Assembly (NCBI GenBank): GCA_002989075.1
Contig: PSQN01000011.1
Location: 1 to 64,000, forward strand
Direction of reading: 5' to 3'
Length of the DNA: 64,000 bases
Source: Arthonia radiata
Taxonomy: Eukaryota > Ascomycota > Arthoniomycetes > Arthoniales > Arthoniaceae
Position numbers and translations under genes: made by a program
Part shown: piece by piece, positions 1 to 12,300 of the stretch
Numbering within the stretch: the stretch's first letter is position 1
How the letters are laid out: every line of letters begins with the position of its first letter
Notes under the pieces: model-generated
What the model saw: the letters and a program-made list of their open reading frames with translations, nothing else
Told to the model about the DNA's origin: nothing
Databases searched by the model: none

Positions 1-210
1 GAGTAGTTTTCAGGCTATTCGAAGCCACTTTTTTCGGGGCTTCAAGAGCCCCCAGGCCGGGGGCTTAAAGCCCGGCGAGCAGCCGGTAAAACCCCCGACG
101 CCCGGCCGGACCGGGGGGTGCTGCCCCCCCCAAAAAGCTCGTTAGAAACTAACGTGAGTAGTTTTCAGGCTATTCAGGGCCGCCTTTCTTTGGGGCTTGA
201 CCCCCCTTAG
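1..210. repeat. GC-rich partial tandem repeat at window edge
   Basis: The 20 bases at 1-20 recur at 156-175, and the following ~35 bases are also similar, so this is a ~155 bp period repeat cut off by the window start. It is rich in G and C runs (C7-C8 tracts, GGCCGG-type words), unlike the AT-rich DNA to the right. The second copy runs into the LTR that starts at 211. I recognise no coding potential and no named family. Confidence 0.6.
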
Positions 211-658
211 TGTTACGATTTTGCCATATTGGACTAGTACAAGGCTGAGCACAACCAGTCTCATTGGAGCGTTATACAGGATACCCGACGACTCCAACGT
301 AGCGACGTCGGCTACGTCGCTATATCGCAATAGGATCCCGACAACGCGACAGAAGAATTGTCGGAACTGTCGGACACAGAGGAACATACCTATGTACCTT
401 AGACTATATAGTAAAACTGATAGCCGACCTTTGAGAGACTTCAGTCTGTTGACTCAACATCTGAATACAAGTTCCTCAACTATATTCAGGTAACGTGCTT
501 CACCTTCTGTTTACTCAGTCAAGCCCCTCTTACTCTTTGTGATCTGTCCTGCCTCTCCTGTCTTTCAGTCTCTAGCACACGAGACACCCACCACTAAGGT
601 CGACAAGCACACAAGGCAAGTGAGCCTTAGTTCGGTCCTCCCAGCGACCGGCGTTACA
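211..658 (+). repeat. 5' LTR of element A
   Basis: 448 bp starting TGTTACG and ending CGTTACA, matched along its length by 15934-16383. This copy keeps many CA/TG dinucleotides that are TA in the 3' copy. Confidence 0.9.
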
Positions 659-700
659 CTTTAACAGACTCGCTACGAAAGCAGAGAAAGCAGATCAATT

Positions 701-2140
701 ATGTCTATTACTTCGGCACCAAACAGCCACGACGCTGCGGACAGGCTGGCCAGCAAGATGGCCGCCACAGGTAAGATTTTAGACGTTAACACTTGTTCAG
801 TGGGTGCAGGGAAGAAGAAGGATACTACTACAAAGAGTAGGAAGACGAGACCAGCTTGGGACTGGTGCAATACTCAGGCTTAGTACAGGTACAATACTTA
901 GTAGCAAGGGGAAGCTGTTGTTATGTTGTCTGTCTTGTTAGCTAGAATCCTCTAGAGGGATCCTAGCTTATATATTTAAGTCTAGCGGCCCGTGCAGGAC
1001 TTACTAGATATCTGTTCTTTTTGATAGGGGCCAGATAACCCGTAACTTACCGTACAAGACAGTAATTCCATCTATCTAAAACTGTTAGTCTCTAAGTCTA
1101 TTCCGTGTTGTCTTAGACTACGGGCCAGCTGTCTAGGACGGGTCGTACAATGCTCCTTTTTGTCCTAGGCCCGGGCCACTAGGCCCGACCCTTTAGGTAA
1201 AAGGCTTGTTCTATTCTAGACCGAGACAGCCGGTAGGACCTGTCCGATACTCCGGGCCCCTGGGGGTTCCGACTAACCAGCTAGTTGGTTAATTTCCAAC
1301 AACACTAAGATGGGCAAAAGCTTCTCAGGTGAACGTTCTGAACTCACTTTATTTCTGACACGCTTGGCCGTGTACTTTAAGACTCACAGGGACCAGTTCT
1401 TAAACGACAGTACTACGGTTTTGTTTGCCGCATCCTGCATAGATAGCGAAGCATACAAATGGTTTAACTTCTACCTCGAAGACTACCTCTACAAAACACC
1501 TAACAAACGACAAGAAGAGACAGATGAGCTCTTCTCTAGCTTTGCTGCGTTTCAGCAAAAACTCCAATAGATGTACGGGAATATCGATTCTAGACGTACT
1601 GCCGTACGCAAGCTCAAAACACTCCGCCAGACAGGACTAGTCAGCCGTTACGCCGCTGAGTTCCTGCAATATGCTAACCAGATCGGATAGAATAAAGGAC
1701 CCTTGGTCGACGCCTTTTACGAAGACTTAAAAGACTATGTCAAGGAAATTATCTATATCCGTAGAGAAAAGTTTATCGAACTCGAGAAGTTCATAGAACG
1801 AGCTAAGGAAATCGATGACAGCAACTTCGAACATTAATTAGAAAAGAAGGGGACTAACTCAGGCAAGTTTACCTGGACCCAGAGTAAGCGCAACTTACGA
1901 CAAGACCGGGGTGATCCAATAGAGTTAAATTTCACAAACCCTGTGAGAAACTGAACAATTAAGAACGAGAACACAGAATAAAGAACAAGCTATGCTTGTA
2001 TTACGGTAAATTAGGGCACTAAGTAAAGGAGTACTGCTCTAAGAAACAGCAGTTTGACAGTACTAGACGAGGCGGGTACAACAACAATCGATCTCAGAAA
2101 CCCCGCTCACCCCGACAACAGTTCAATATGACTACCCAGA
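701..2140 (+). pseudogene. Element A gag pseudogene, split by a solo LTR
   Basis: An ATG at 701 opens a frame that reads to 793, where the family C solo LTR (794-1301) is inserted. If the LTR and one copy of its ACACT duplication are ignored, the frame continues without shift at 1307 into a gag-like stretch (aromatic and charged, with an EAYKWF motif near 1450). Stops follow at 1568 and later, mostly TAG at Gln or Trp positions. Near 1990-2045 a CCHC zinc-knuckle remnant remains (CLYYGKLGH followed by a late Cys); the second Cys reads Tyr, as expected from TGT to TAT. Residue similarity to the retrotransposon gag family is weak but the position and knuckle support it. Confidence 0.75.
794..1301 (-). 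repeat. Solo LTR, family C, copy 1 (TSD ACACT)
   Basis: 508 bp, reverse complement of the LTR at 7340-7847, running TGTTGG...AACA on the minus strand. It is flanked by ACACT at 789-793 and again at 1302-1306, a perfect 5 bp target duplication. No internal retroelement sequence accompanies it, so it is a solo LTR left by LTR-LTR recombination. It sits inside the gag frame of element A and so is younger than A. Confidence 0.95.
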
Positions 2141-3779
2141 CACAGGAAAACGAAAATTTGTCTGACGAACAAAAAGACACTTACCGGAATACTTTCTATA
2201 AGCAAAAGAATAAGCTGAGCTTGTTCGAGTTACATACGAATTGGGATACCGACAGTGAGTCATGAGAGGAAACAAAGGAACGACAAACGAAACAGGAACA
2301 ACAAAATCTACAAGACTGAAACAACATTAACCGCACTATTCCGAGGCAACAGGTACAAAAAACCGTTGCACTATACGAAACGCTGTTCTGGACCGCTTGC
2401 TACGATAACGATTGTAGGATCCATAAATCAGACAAGCAGGGGACAGGATGGTAGCCGAAGAAGCCGACATCTCTGAAACAAGGTCCGACAAAAAAACTAG
2501 GCCTCACCCAAGGACGGCCTAGATCACCTTACTTAGAGACCTAAGGGGAATCTAAGGAAGAACAGACCGTAGAAGCTGAGCAAGACAGCACCTACAATGC
2601 GTTACAAGCAAGACAACGACTCGAAGACGAAAGTATAGATTCTAATAGTACGGAATCCCCTCTCGAGAATAACACTAACCAGGAAGAACAAACCTCAATT
2701 CGTTAAGAAGGAATAATATAGAGACTTTGCTAAATAGCCTTCTACGATAGAAAGTTGAGCGCTGACAGAGACATTAACGACATCCCGGGATACATTTAAT
2801 TACGCCTACGACGACTAGTAGACCACCTTATTAGGGGTCTAGAATTGCGCAGTCAGTACTAATACCTCCGACTAACAATATACAACCTACAGACACAACA
2901 AAATATAACTAGTAATAGATATATAATTAAAGCAGAAATTGTAAACGACAAACCAGACGTTATAATAAGAGCGATACTAGAACATTTAACACAAGAGTTC
3001 TTACAACAGATAAACCGACAATAGATTTCGGTACTAAAGATGCTTCAGAACGTATATAATTAACAGGGAAAAGACTAGGCCGACTGCTTCGAGAGCAGTA
3101 GTACCGGCCCGTTTAACGATCAGGCCCTCTAGGAGCACAGCTCTGCGCGAGCTTAGCTACCTACGGAATATACCTGCAAAACTCGGGCAATAATAAATAA
3201 CAGGAACATTGATATTATAATCGATTTAGCAACAGGCAACTTTATTTTAACACGCTACGTCAAGGAGTGCCAGATACAAACACAGAAAAAGAAATTACCT
3301 TACGCACTGTTTGGATTCTAAGGGGCAGAGGAAAGAGTCGACTACAAAACTTCGCTAATAGGTATAAAAATTGGGGACTATTGGAAAGAAATTACTTACG
3401 ATATTGTAGATATTAACTAGCACTACGCGGTACTAGGTATACCTTAATTGCAACAACACAACTCAGAAGTAAATTAGAGAACTAAGAAACTCCTTTTTAC
3501 TAGGTATAAGCACTTTAGACAAGAGTCGTTCTGCGGAACGAGTATCTTATAAGCTATGTTTAGTAGTAAGGATAAGGAGCGCGATAAAGAACTTATGCGG
3601 GTAAGCATCGCTATACTTCGACAACCAGATATCTTATAAGAGGAGTTAACCGCAGTATCTCGTCTGTAGCTAGCTACACGCAAGTGTAAACAAGAGACAA
3701 CTGCACGCCAACGATTCTATACGACGACCAGTACTCAGTTGATTACTAAGATACTAGATGAATACAATACATTCCGACA

Positions 3780-6650
3780 CTTATTTAAGGAAGCTAAGCC
3801 GAACTTAGCTCTCTTAGAACACAAACCGTGGGATTACACGATACCTTTACAGGAAGGCAAAACGCCGACATTGGATCTAATATACTCCCTATCAGAAGCA
3901 GAAAATTAAGCGCTCCGCGACTACTTTGACAAAAACCTTAAGAAAGGTTTTATCCGGATATTAACATTATTAGTCGGATACCCGATACTCTTTGTACCAA
4001 AAAAGAACGGCAAACTGCGACTCTACGTAGACTATAGACAATTAAACGGAGTAACTATCAAAAATCGATACCCGTCGCTACGTATCCACGAAATTACAGA
4101 CCGATTGCACAACGTACATTAGTTTACTAAGTTCGATCTTCAAGGAGCCTACAACTTAATCTGTATAAAGGAAGGTAAGGAATAGAAAACAGCTTTCTGT
4201 ACGAAACACGGACTTTTCGAGTATTGCGTAATGCCTTTTGGACTAATAAACGCACTAGTATCATTTTAGAAGTTAATTAACAACACACTCAGCGACTACC
4301 TGAACATATTTACAACTGCTTATCTAAACAATATCCTAGTATACAGCCGTACACTAGAAGAACATAAAAAATATATTAAGAAGGTATTAGAAAGATTAGC
4401 GCGTATCGATTTATGAATTGATATCGAGAAAACCTAGTTTTACCAACAATCCGTCGAATTTCTTAAATTTATAATTACCGAGTACGGTCTCTAAATCGAA
4501 GATTCGAAGATCTAATCTGTTCTAACATAGCCTATACTAAAGAATGTAAAACAGCTTTAACAGTTTCTTAAGTTTGCTAATTACTATAGGCGATAGATAT
4601 CTAACTTTAGCCGAATTACAGCACCGCTGTCTTAATAGACAAAACAGTCGATAGAATTTTTTTAGACGTAAAAAGAACAATCAGTATTTAAAGAGCTTAA
4701 AAAAGCCTTTAAGATCGGGCCTGTACTAGTAATATTCGACCTTAACCTACCAATTATTATAGAAATAGATGCGGTAGACTATGCGATTGGAGTATGTATT
4801 AGTTAGAAGAACGATAAAGAAAAGCTTAGACCAGTAGCTTTCTACTTTAAAAAAATATTACTTACAGAACAAAACTATAATATTTACAATAAGGAGCTCT
4901 TAGCTATAATAGCAGTGTTCGAGATATAGCGAGCCTACCTAAAAGAAGCAAACTATACGATTATAGTGTATACAGACCTATAAGAACTTAACCTACTTTA
5001 CTATAATAAAGAAACTTAACTGAAGATAAGTTCGATAGTCAGAAACTATAGCTCTATACGACTTTATTATTATCTACAAGAAAGGTTCTAAGAACGACAG
5101 AGCAGATGCTCTTAGCTAACGACTAAACTATCTTAACGACAAGGAACACGTCAAGCACGCAATATTCTAAGAACACAACAACGAGATCAGATACAATCAA
5201 CTAGCTATAACAACCGAGTTTGTTATAGAACCGAATAGCCGAATCCTAGATATCCTGAACGATCTCGAGACGTATCAAGAAGACGAAAAACGACACCTAG
5301 GACTGACAAAGAACGATAAAGGCTACTACAAATTTCAAGGAAAAATCTACGTTCTAAGAAATCCAACTCGACAAATTATTAGTAACTTTTATAATAACCC
5401 AGCAAAGGGACACAAGGGCATCGACAATACTATTAAGAAAATTACAAGAATATACTATATTCTGAGAATTTAACATTATGTCGAAGAGTATATTTAAGAA
5501 TACGATATATGTGTAAGAACGACATACGCAAGACATTCGCCCTATAGCGAGCTACAGCTACTAGAGATACCTGAGAGGCTATAGTATACAGTCTTACTAG
5601 ACTTTATAACTAAGTTACCGCTTTCTAAGGATCCGCTTACAGGAGTAGCTTACAATGCTATCTTAGTAACATACAATAAATTAACAAAATACGCGTACTT
5701 TGTACTGTACAAGGAAGCTAGCAATTTAGAGCAATTAGCATATACCTTCCTTCGAATTATCCTGACTAACTATAAACAACTACAAAGAATTGTCTCTGAT
5801 AGAGATCGAAAATTTATATCACAATTTTAGACATTATTGATGCAACAACTAGGAACGAAGCAGAAAATGTCCACATTATTTTATCTGTAGACAGATAGAT
5901 AGATAGAAAGAACAAACTAGACTCTAAAATAGTACCTCTAAGTATATATTAACTACTAGTAAAATAACTAAGTATAACTGTTGCTAGTAGCGCAGGTAGC
6001 GTATAATAACACAAAAAACGATACAACTAAAAGAACTTTGTTTTACGTCTTATACGGATACTACCCTCTTTAGGGCAAATAACTACAAAACACTACAAAA
6101 AACGACACTGCTACACGAATAGCAATCAACATAAAATACCTGAATCTGTAGTTAAAATTAGACATCGAGTTTATTAACGAGCAGACACGGACGTAGTACA
6201 ATAAAACAAGATCTATCTTAAATATAAGTATAAAAGAGGGGGGAAGAGCATACCTACTTATAGAAAATATTAAAACTACTAGGTTAAGCAAGAAACTCGA
6301 TTATACTAAGACAAGACTATTTAAAATCCTACAGCAATTAGGACCTGTAACGTTTAAACTTAAATTGCTAAGAATAATATAAATATATCCCGTATTTTAC
6401 GTAGCGCTGCTAAAACTAGTATACGCGTAAGAGGCAGAACAACTTAACTCAGAAATTCCCTTTAAAACTAAGGACCCGAGTACGAGGTCGAAATAATTTA
6501 CGCTTATAGACAATACCGAGGCAAACGACAGTATCTTATTAAATAGAAAGGATGTTCTAAGCATAAAAACTAATAGAAGTTAGAACGAAACCTTGCTAAT
6601 TGTAAGGAAAAGATTTAGCAATATTAGAATTAACCAGTATCCGTATTACT
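3780..6650 (+). pseudogene. Element A pol pseudogene (RT, RNase H, integrase, chromodomain)
   Basis: Reverse transcriptase is clear at about 3830-4560: [21 protein letters not shown] at 4010-4070, then FTKFDLQGAYN. The active-site box reads YLNN at 4321-4332 where YxDD is expected, so both catalytic Asp are Asn (GAC/GAT to AAC/AAT). RNase H follows (IEIDAVDYAIG near 4760). Integrase lies at about 5350-6400, with GHKGID, LLDFITKLP near 5600 and VSDRDRKF near 5800. A C-terminal chromodomain is seen near 6510-6640 (RQYLIK, then stop in place of Trp, then KGCSKHKN). Tens of TAG/TAA codons make it non-functional. The domain order RT-RH-INT-chromo is that of chromoviruses. Confidence 0.88.
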
Positions 6651-6689
6651 AACATTCTAATTTACTACCTAGTGTGCGCCTGGCGTATA

Positions 6690-7070
6690 CGAACCGCCTA
6701 CAAATAAACTACCTTACCAAGAGATGGGTCTACTGCCTAACTCTGAATATAGATTCTTGCAAAAATTTATATTTAGCTTACTTAGCATATTTACGATATT
6801 ACTACTAAACATAGCTGCTAGCTATTCTTCCTTAAACAATATATTATTTTGATTTATTTTATCTTGCGCCTAGGCGCGTAACCTTTTCAGCTCCTTTTCT
6901 GAATTAACAACCGTCATCTTAATAACTTTGTACTGCCGCTTCGCTGTACAGAGAACTTTCTTCTCTTCTGTTAAACGCTTGCGCTGCTTTTAGAGAGCGT
7001 TGGATACCTACAAGTATTGAGAACGAATACTCTAAGCTAGAAATAAGTTAGAACTAGTATACAACAGTAG
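6690..7070 (-). pseudogene. Antisense accessory ORF of element A, 3' part (coiled-coil-like)
   Basis: Read on the minus strand, this stretch gives a long, charged segment with few stops (KQRKRLTEEKKVL, then an Arg/Lys/Glu-rich helix-like run, ending with SELGSRPISW before a stop near 6720). It lies between the chromodomain and the 3' LTR, opposite to pol. Its upstream half is at 15628-15900, on the other side of inserted element B. A frame change between the halves suggests an intron or a frameshift. I infer one zinc-finger plus coiled-coil protein from the two parts. No function is claimed. Confidence 0.5.
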
Positions 7071-7075
7071 AACGG

Positions 7076-7271
7076 TGTGATGCATGGACGTCCCGATAGC
7101 GAATTGGGACGGAATGTTGCCTATTTAGGAAGGCTGCGATCCTGGGAGGATATCTTCCCTCTAGTGGACGCATCCCTTTCTGGTCTCCTCAATAATTAGC
7201 TTGAACACCAGTAGGGCCTATTTGGGCCCTTTTTGCCACCTGACTGCTCCCTGCCCTACACCCAGATCACA
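7076..7271 (+). repeat. 5' LTR of element B
   Basis: 196 bp, TGTGAT...ATCACA, matching 15427-15622. This copy is less mutated: it has GGGAC and CTGGGAGG where the 3' copy has AGAAC and CTAGAAGG. Confidence 0.93.
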
Positions 7272-7339
7272 TTCTAATTATTCTAAACCTACGAGGGGGG
7301 CGGCCGGCAGTCAGGCACCTTATCGACGTTGCTCAGGGG

Positions 7340-7847
7340 TGTTGGAAATTAACCAACTAGCTGGTTAGCCGGAATCCTCAGGGGCCCGGAGTATCGGACA
7401 AGTCCTACCAGCTGTCTCGGCCTAGAATAGAACAAGCCTTTTATCTAAAGGGTCGGGCCTAGTGGCCCGGGTCTAGGACAAAAAGGAGCATTGCACGACC
7501 CGTTCTAGACAGCTGGCCCGTAGTCTAAGACAACACGGAATAGACTTAAAGACTAACAGTTTTAGATAGACGGAATTACCGTCTTATGCGGTAAGTTACG
7601 GATTATCTGGCCCCTATCAAAAGAACAGATATCTAGTAAGTCCTGCACAGGCCGCTAGACTTGGATATATAAGCTAGGATCCCTCTAGAGGATTCTAGCT
7701 AACAAGACAGACAACATAACAACAGCTTCTCCTTGCTACTAAGTATTGCACCTGTACCAAGCCTGAGTATTGTACCAGTCTCAAGCTGATCTCGTCTTCC
7801 TACTCTTTGTAGTAGTATCCTTCTTCTTCCCTGCACCCTATTTAACA
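7340..7847 (+). repeat. Solo LTR, family C, copy 2 (TSD AGGGG)
   Basis: 508 bp, TGTTGGAAATT...TTTAACA, with AGGGG directly repeated at 7335-7339 and 7848-7852. It lies in the leader between the 5' LTR and gag of element B, so it inserted after B. It contains a TATATAA box at 7667-7672 overlapping a 29 nt near-palindrome (7672-7700). Confidence 0.95.
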
Positions 7848-7923
7848 AGGGGTCAACTCGGCATAATCGAGTATAGCCGAGACTCCGCACACACGTTAAA
7901 ATAAATAATATTAAAATTAATTG

Positions 7924-9270
7924 ATGGCCGGTGCTGGCAAGTACCGTGTTCGAAGAGAACGAGCAAAGAACCAAGCACGCGACGGTGGTCGCTTTATATC
8001 CGCCGCACAAGCAGAATACAGAGCGTAGCAAAACATAGCTAACGCCGAAGAAGACCAGGACCCTTATATAGGATCCGGCGACGACGATAAGCAAGAGGGC
8101 TTACAAGCCGGCGAACAGACGCCGAGCAGATCGCAAACTGGGAAGGACGATAGTCTAAACCAAAACAATAACGACGACGAAGGGGCCCACCAAGGCTCTG
8201 ACCGCGAAGAATCCCTCTTTAGCGCCTCCTTAAGCGTTGAGGTACGAAAGCTGAGACAAGAACTGCTAGCACAGCAGCAGCAGCACACCATTGAGAAGCT
8301 CAAGCTCGAAAAGCGAATACTCGAAGTTGAGCTCCAGTCCGCTCGCAATTCGGGGGCTAGTAGCAAGCGGCTACGGGGCGATTTAAGCCTTCAAAGCCAG
8401 ATCAACGAGCTCCTCAAGAAAGAGGCGCCCAAGCTCGAGAGAGCTATAGGCTCTGCGGGCACTCGTATAGGCTCTGCGGGCACTCGATAGACTCAGACCA
8501 TTGAGGAAAGATTTTAGATAGCCAACGTGTCGGACCCCGACGACGTTCGTGTTATTACCTGGTGCGTCTAGGGACTCCCCAGAGACTTGGCGGATAGGTG
8601 GCGAACTTACGCCGAAGAGAACAAAGAGAAGACGTCGCTCTACGTGTGAGCGTACTTCAAAGGATAGGTAATAAAATGCATCGTCGACCTAGCCACGGCT
8701 ACTGCAGCCAACGCAGAAAAGTTCTTTACGTTGACGCAGAGTTCGACGCAGAAGCTCGAGGACTTTCTGAGCTTTTTGCAGAACGAAGAAACTAAGTTGC
8801 TAGGTAGCAAGATGCCGGACCCGAATCGGGCCGCATTCTACTACACGCGCTTGCCTTCATAAATTAAGGCGAAGCTGATTGAGCAAGGTCTCTTAGAGAA
8901 CCTGCTCAAAGACACGAACGAGCTTCTGAAGAAAGTTTGTTAATATATGAATGTTGATCGTGGTGTATCGCGGGACGCCCGCAACACCAACACAAACCGA
9001 GATCGCTCCGGTGGCGGATCGGGTACAAACCGTAGCGGTCATAACGCTAGAGCATCCCCACAGGGGTCGGGCCGCGGACGAGGCGGTTCATACCGAGGAC
9101 GAGGCAACTTGCCGGTCCGACAAAGAGACAATGGCTCTGCCGCATAGGGGCAACCAGGGTCGACATACAGTAAGGCAAACATTACCTGCTTTACGTACAA
9201 TTAGAAAGGGCATTATGCCACTGAATGCACTACGCCCCAAACCAGTGTCAATTCGACGCCAGTTGGGCGG
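7924..9270 (+). pseudogene. Element B gag pseudogene with zinc knuckle
   Basis: An ATG at 7924 (MAGAGKYRVRRERAKNQ) opens a frame interrupted by TAG/TAA at Gln/Trp sites (first near 8028). A glutamine-rich coiled-coil-like segment lies near 8240-8350. A 21 bp direct duplication (GSAGTRI repeated) is at about 8450-8485. An RGG-rich basic tail (8950-9140) precedes a CCHC knuckle remnant near 9185-9230 (CFTY, then GHYATEC), in which the second Cys reads Tyr. The layout N-terminus, coiled coil, capsid-like region, RGG, knuckle fits fungal gypsy Gag. Confidence 0.8.
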
Positions 9271-9339
9271 GGAAACGACAGGCCCCGAGGGTAAGCCTCG
9301 CGTCCCTAAAGCTTGGGGCTGTCGATCAACGGCGAGGAC

Positions 9340-12300
9340 AAATTAAAGTCTCGGCACAGCTGGGCAGGTCGCCGCAAGAGGTCCTCGCGCTAGTAGATTC
9401 CGGTGCAGAGATCAACCTTATTGATTATCGTATTGTGCTTGAAAGAGGATAGCAAAAATCGCATAAAGTAAAGCTCCCGCATACCAAGTTCCTTGATAAA
9501 AATAAGCTGCAGCTCTACGGCGCTTATAACGTGAATGTAACTGTAAGAGACGTGCATAGGGAGAAACGGTATTGCTAACTCCGCCTATATTCGGCCAACT
9601 TTGTAGGATACAGCCTCGTCTTAGGATACCCATGGCTTAAGCAAGTTGAGCCCCAGATCAGCTGGGCAATGAGAACAATCGCTTGGGGAAACCTTCCTGC
9701 GCCCGAAGAACGGGTAGCAGAAGCTAAATCTGTTGAGATCGTCAATAAAGACGTAATTTTAGTATGTTTGCAAAGAGGCGAACAGTGCTACTCCGCGATC
9801 CCGTAGATAAGAGCGGATAGACGTTATAAGTATCAAATAGCGGTTCTATCAGACGTTAGTTTGCCGCTAGACCGGACCCCGGATAACGAGCCTAAGAAAG
9901 TAGAGAAGCGAGATGAGCTTCCTTCTCAGTACGCTAAATATAAAGATATCTTTTCTAAAGAACTGTTGAGTAAGCTTGCGCCGCTTAGTAAGCATACTTA
10001 TAAGATCGAGCTCAAGGATAGCACGGAACCTCCGCATAAGCCAATCTACCCTGCATTGCAGGATGAGCTAAAGACGCTCCGGAAGTACCTGAATGCTATA
10101 ATTAAGAAAGGATGGATACAACCCTCCACCAGTCCGGCGGGTGCCCCAGTCCTGTTCGTGCCCAAGGCAGACAGATCGTTGAGACTGTATGTTGACTACC
10201 GCGATTTAAATAATATAACTGTAAAAAATCGCTACGCATTGCCGCTAGTCTCTGAGATTCTTGATCGCCTACAAGGCTCGAAGGTATTTACGAAGCTTAA
10301 TCTTTATAATGCCTATTACCGTATACGCATCCGCAAAGGCGATGAGTAGAAGACGATGTTTCGTATCCGATATAGGTACTATAAATACCTGGTGATACCT
10401 TTTAAACTAGCAAACGTCCCTGCTACGTTCCAGGTATATATCTATAAAGCCATAGGCAATCTTGTTGATACCGTGTATATTGTTTATATAGACGATATCT
10501 TAATTTTCTCTGAAGACGAGGAAAGCTATAAAGGCTATATCAAAGAAGTCCTGCGAAGGCTCCGTAAATAGGGTTTATTTGCAAAGCTGTCTAAGTGTTA
10601 ATTTTACATCACCAAGGTTTCTTTCCTAGGGTTCACCGTGGGAGTCGATAGTGTCGAAATGGACCCAAAAAGGGTGCGAACTATAGCCGAATAGCTAGTT
10701 CCTACCACCGCAAAGCAGATCCTGTCCTTCCTGAGATTCGCAAACTTCTACCGGCGATTTATCTACGGATTTAGCCGCATCGTAGTGCCAATGAACGCAC
10801 TGACGAAAGACGTTAAGTTTGTCTGAGGCAAAGCCCAACAAGAAGCTTTTGAAGCGCTGAAGCAAGCCTTTATAAATATACCAGTGCTAACGCACTTTAA
10901 CCCGGCACTGTCGATCGTTTTAATAACTAACGCATCAGACTTTATAATAGCAGGCATCTTACTTTAGCTGAGGGGAGATAGCCGATTGCCATTGCCGTTG
11001 AACATGTACTTAGACTTGCCTACACTAGATATAGCGGACACCGCCCGGACTGGTACCAATAACAAGGCAGACATACACCTACATCCGGTAGCGTTCTTTT
11101 CGAAGAAATTTGTAGACGCTGAGCTAAGATATAATACCTATAACAAAGAGCTTATAGCAATATAGGCCAGCTTTAAGCACTGGCGCCATTACCTTATTGG
11201 TGCACAGCACTTAGTAAAGGTCGTGACAGACTACAATAATCTGCGGTATTTTACGACAACAAAAGCATTGTCTCGCCGACAGGCGCGCTGGGCAGAAGAC
11301 CTGTTAGCATTTAACTTTAAAATACTATACCGTGCGGGTAGCAAGAACCTAGCAGACGCGCCGTCGCGCCGTCTAGATTACGAGAACCTGCGTAGAGCAA
11401 AGAAAGACAACGCCAACGAGATGTTGCCGAGCCTACAGCAGAAGCTTAGGAGAGGTGCTGCTTTGCCTGGTACCGGGGAGAAGCCCTCTAGCCCAGAAGA
11501 AGGTGTAATTGCTGCCTCAATTATATTGCTTAAAGATTAGTTTGAACACTGTTAGCGGTTTGGCCACCGACCTGAAATTCTGGACGCGACTGTGGCCCAA
11601 GTCGGGGGCAGATCGGAGTTAGATACAGACCTTATGCAGGATGCTTAGGAGCGAGAAACGCGTCCGTCTTTCTCTACTGATACAGAGCCTTTTTCGGTAG
11701 CTCTCGTGTTACGAGTTGAGGTAGTTGCAGCTGCCGCTCTTAAAACAGCTTACAATGATACTCCTCGAGGTCTCGCGGCCTTAATCCTAAAAGCCCAACA
11801 AGGGGACGCTTTTATAAAGCAGAAAGTATTGGAGTTAAAATTATTGGCTGGGACTAAAGGTCAGCAGAGTAACAAAACGGCAATAGATCGCCGTTAAGCC
11901 GGTACAAGAAAGCGCCGTGCGAGTCGAATCGACTTAGATGCCCCGATAGGGCTCGACTCGAACTCCGAGTCTCTAAAGCACGCAGAATGGTTAGTCGACA
12001 GCTACGGGTTGTTGCGCCAAGGTAGCAAAATCTAGATATTAGAATGCCCTGCGTTAAAGCTTAAAATTATAAGCAGAAATTATAATAATAAGCTTACTGG
12101 CCACTTTAAGGTCGAGAAGACCCTCGAAATTCTAAGACGCAAATATGTATAGGAAAAGATAGCAACGTATATCAAGAACTTTGTTGCTAAATATAATATA
12201 TACTAACAAACAGCCGTAAAGAGGTATAAGCCATACAGCGAAATGGCGGCAATGTTGGTCCCGATTGGCCCCTTTAAGGACCTATCCTTAGACTTTATTG

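Noticed and set aside
701-883. 60-codon ORF read straight through into the solo LTR
   Set aside because: The real frame belongs to gag and stops matching at 793, where the LTR insertion begins; the rest is LTR sequence.
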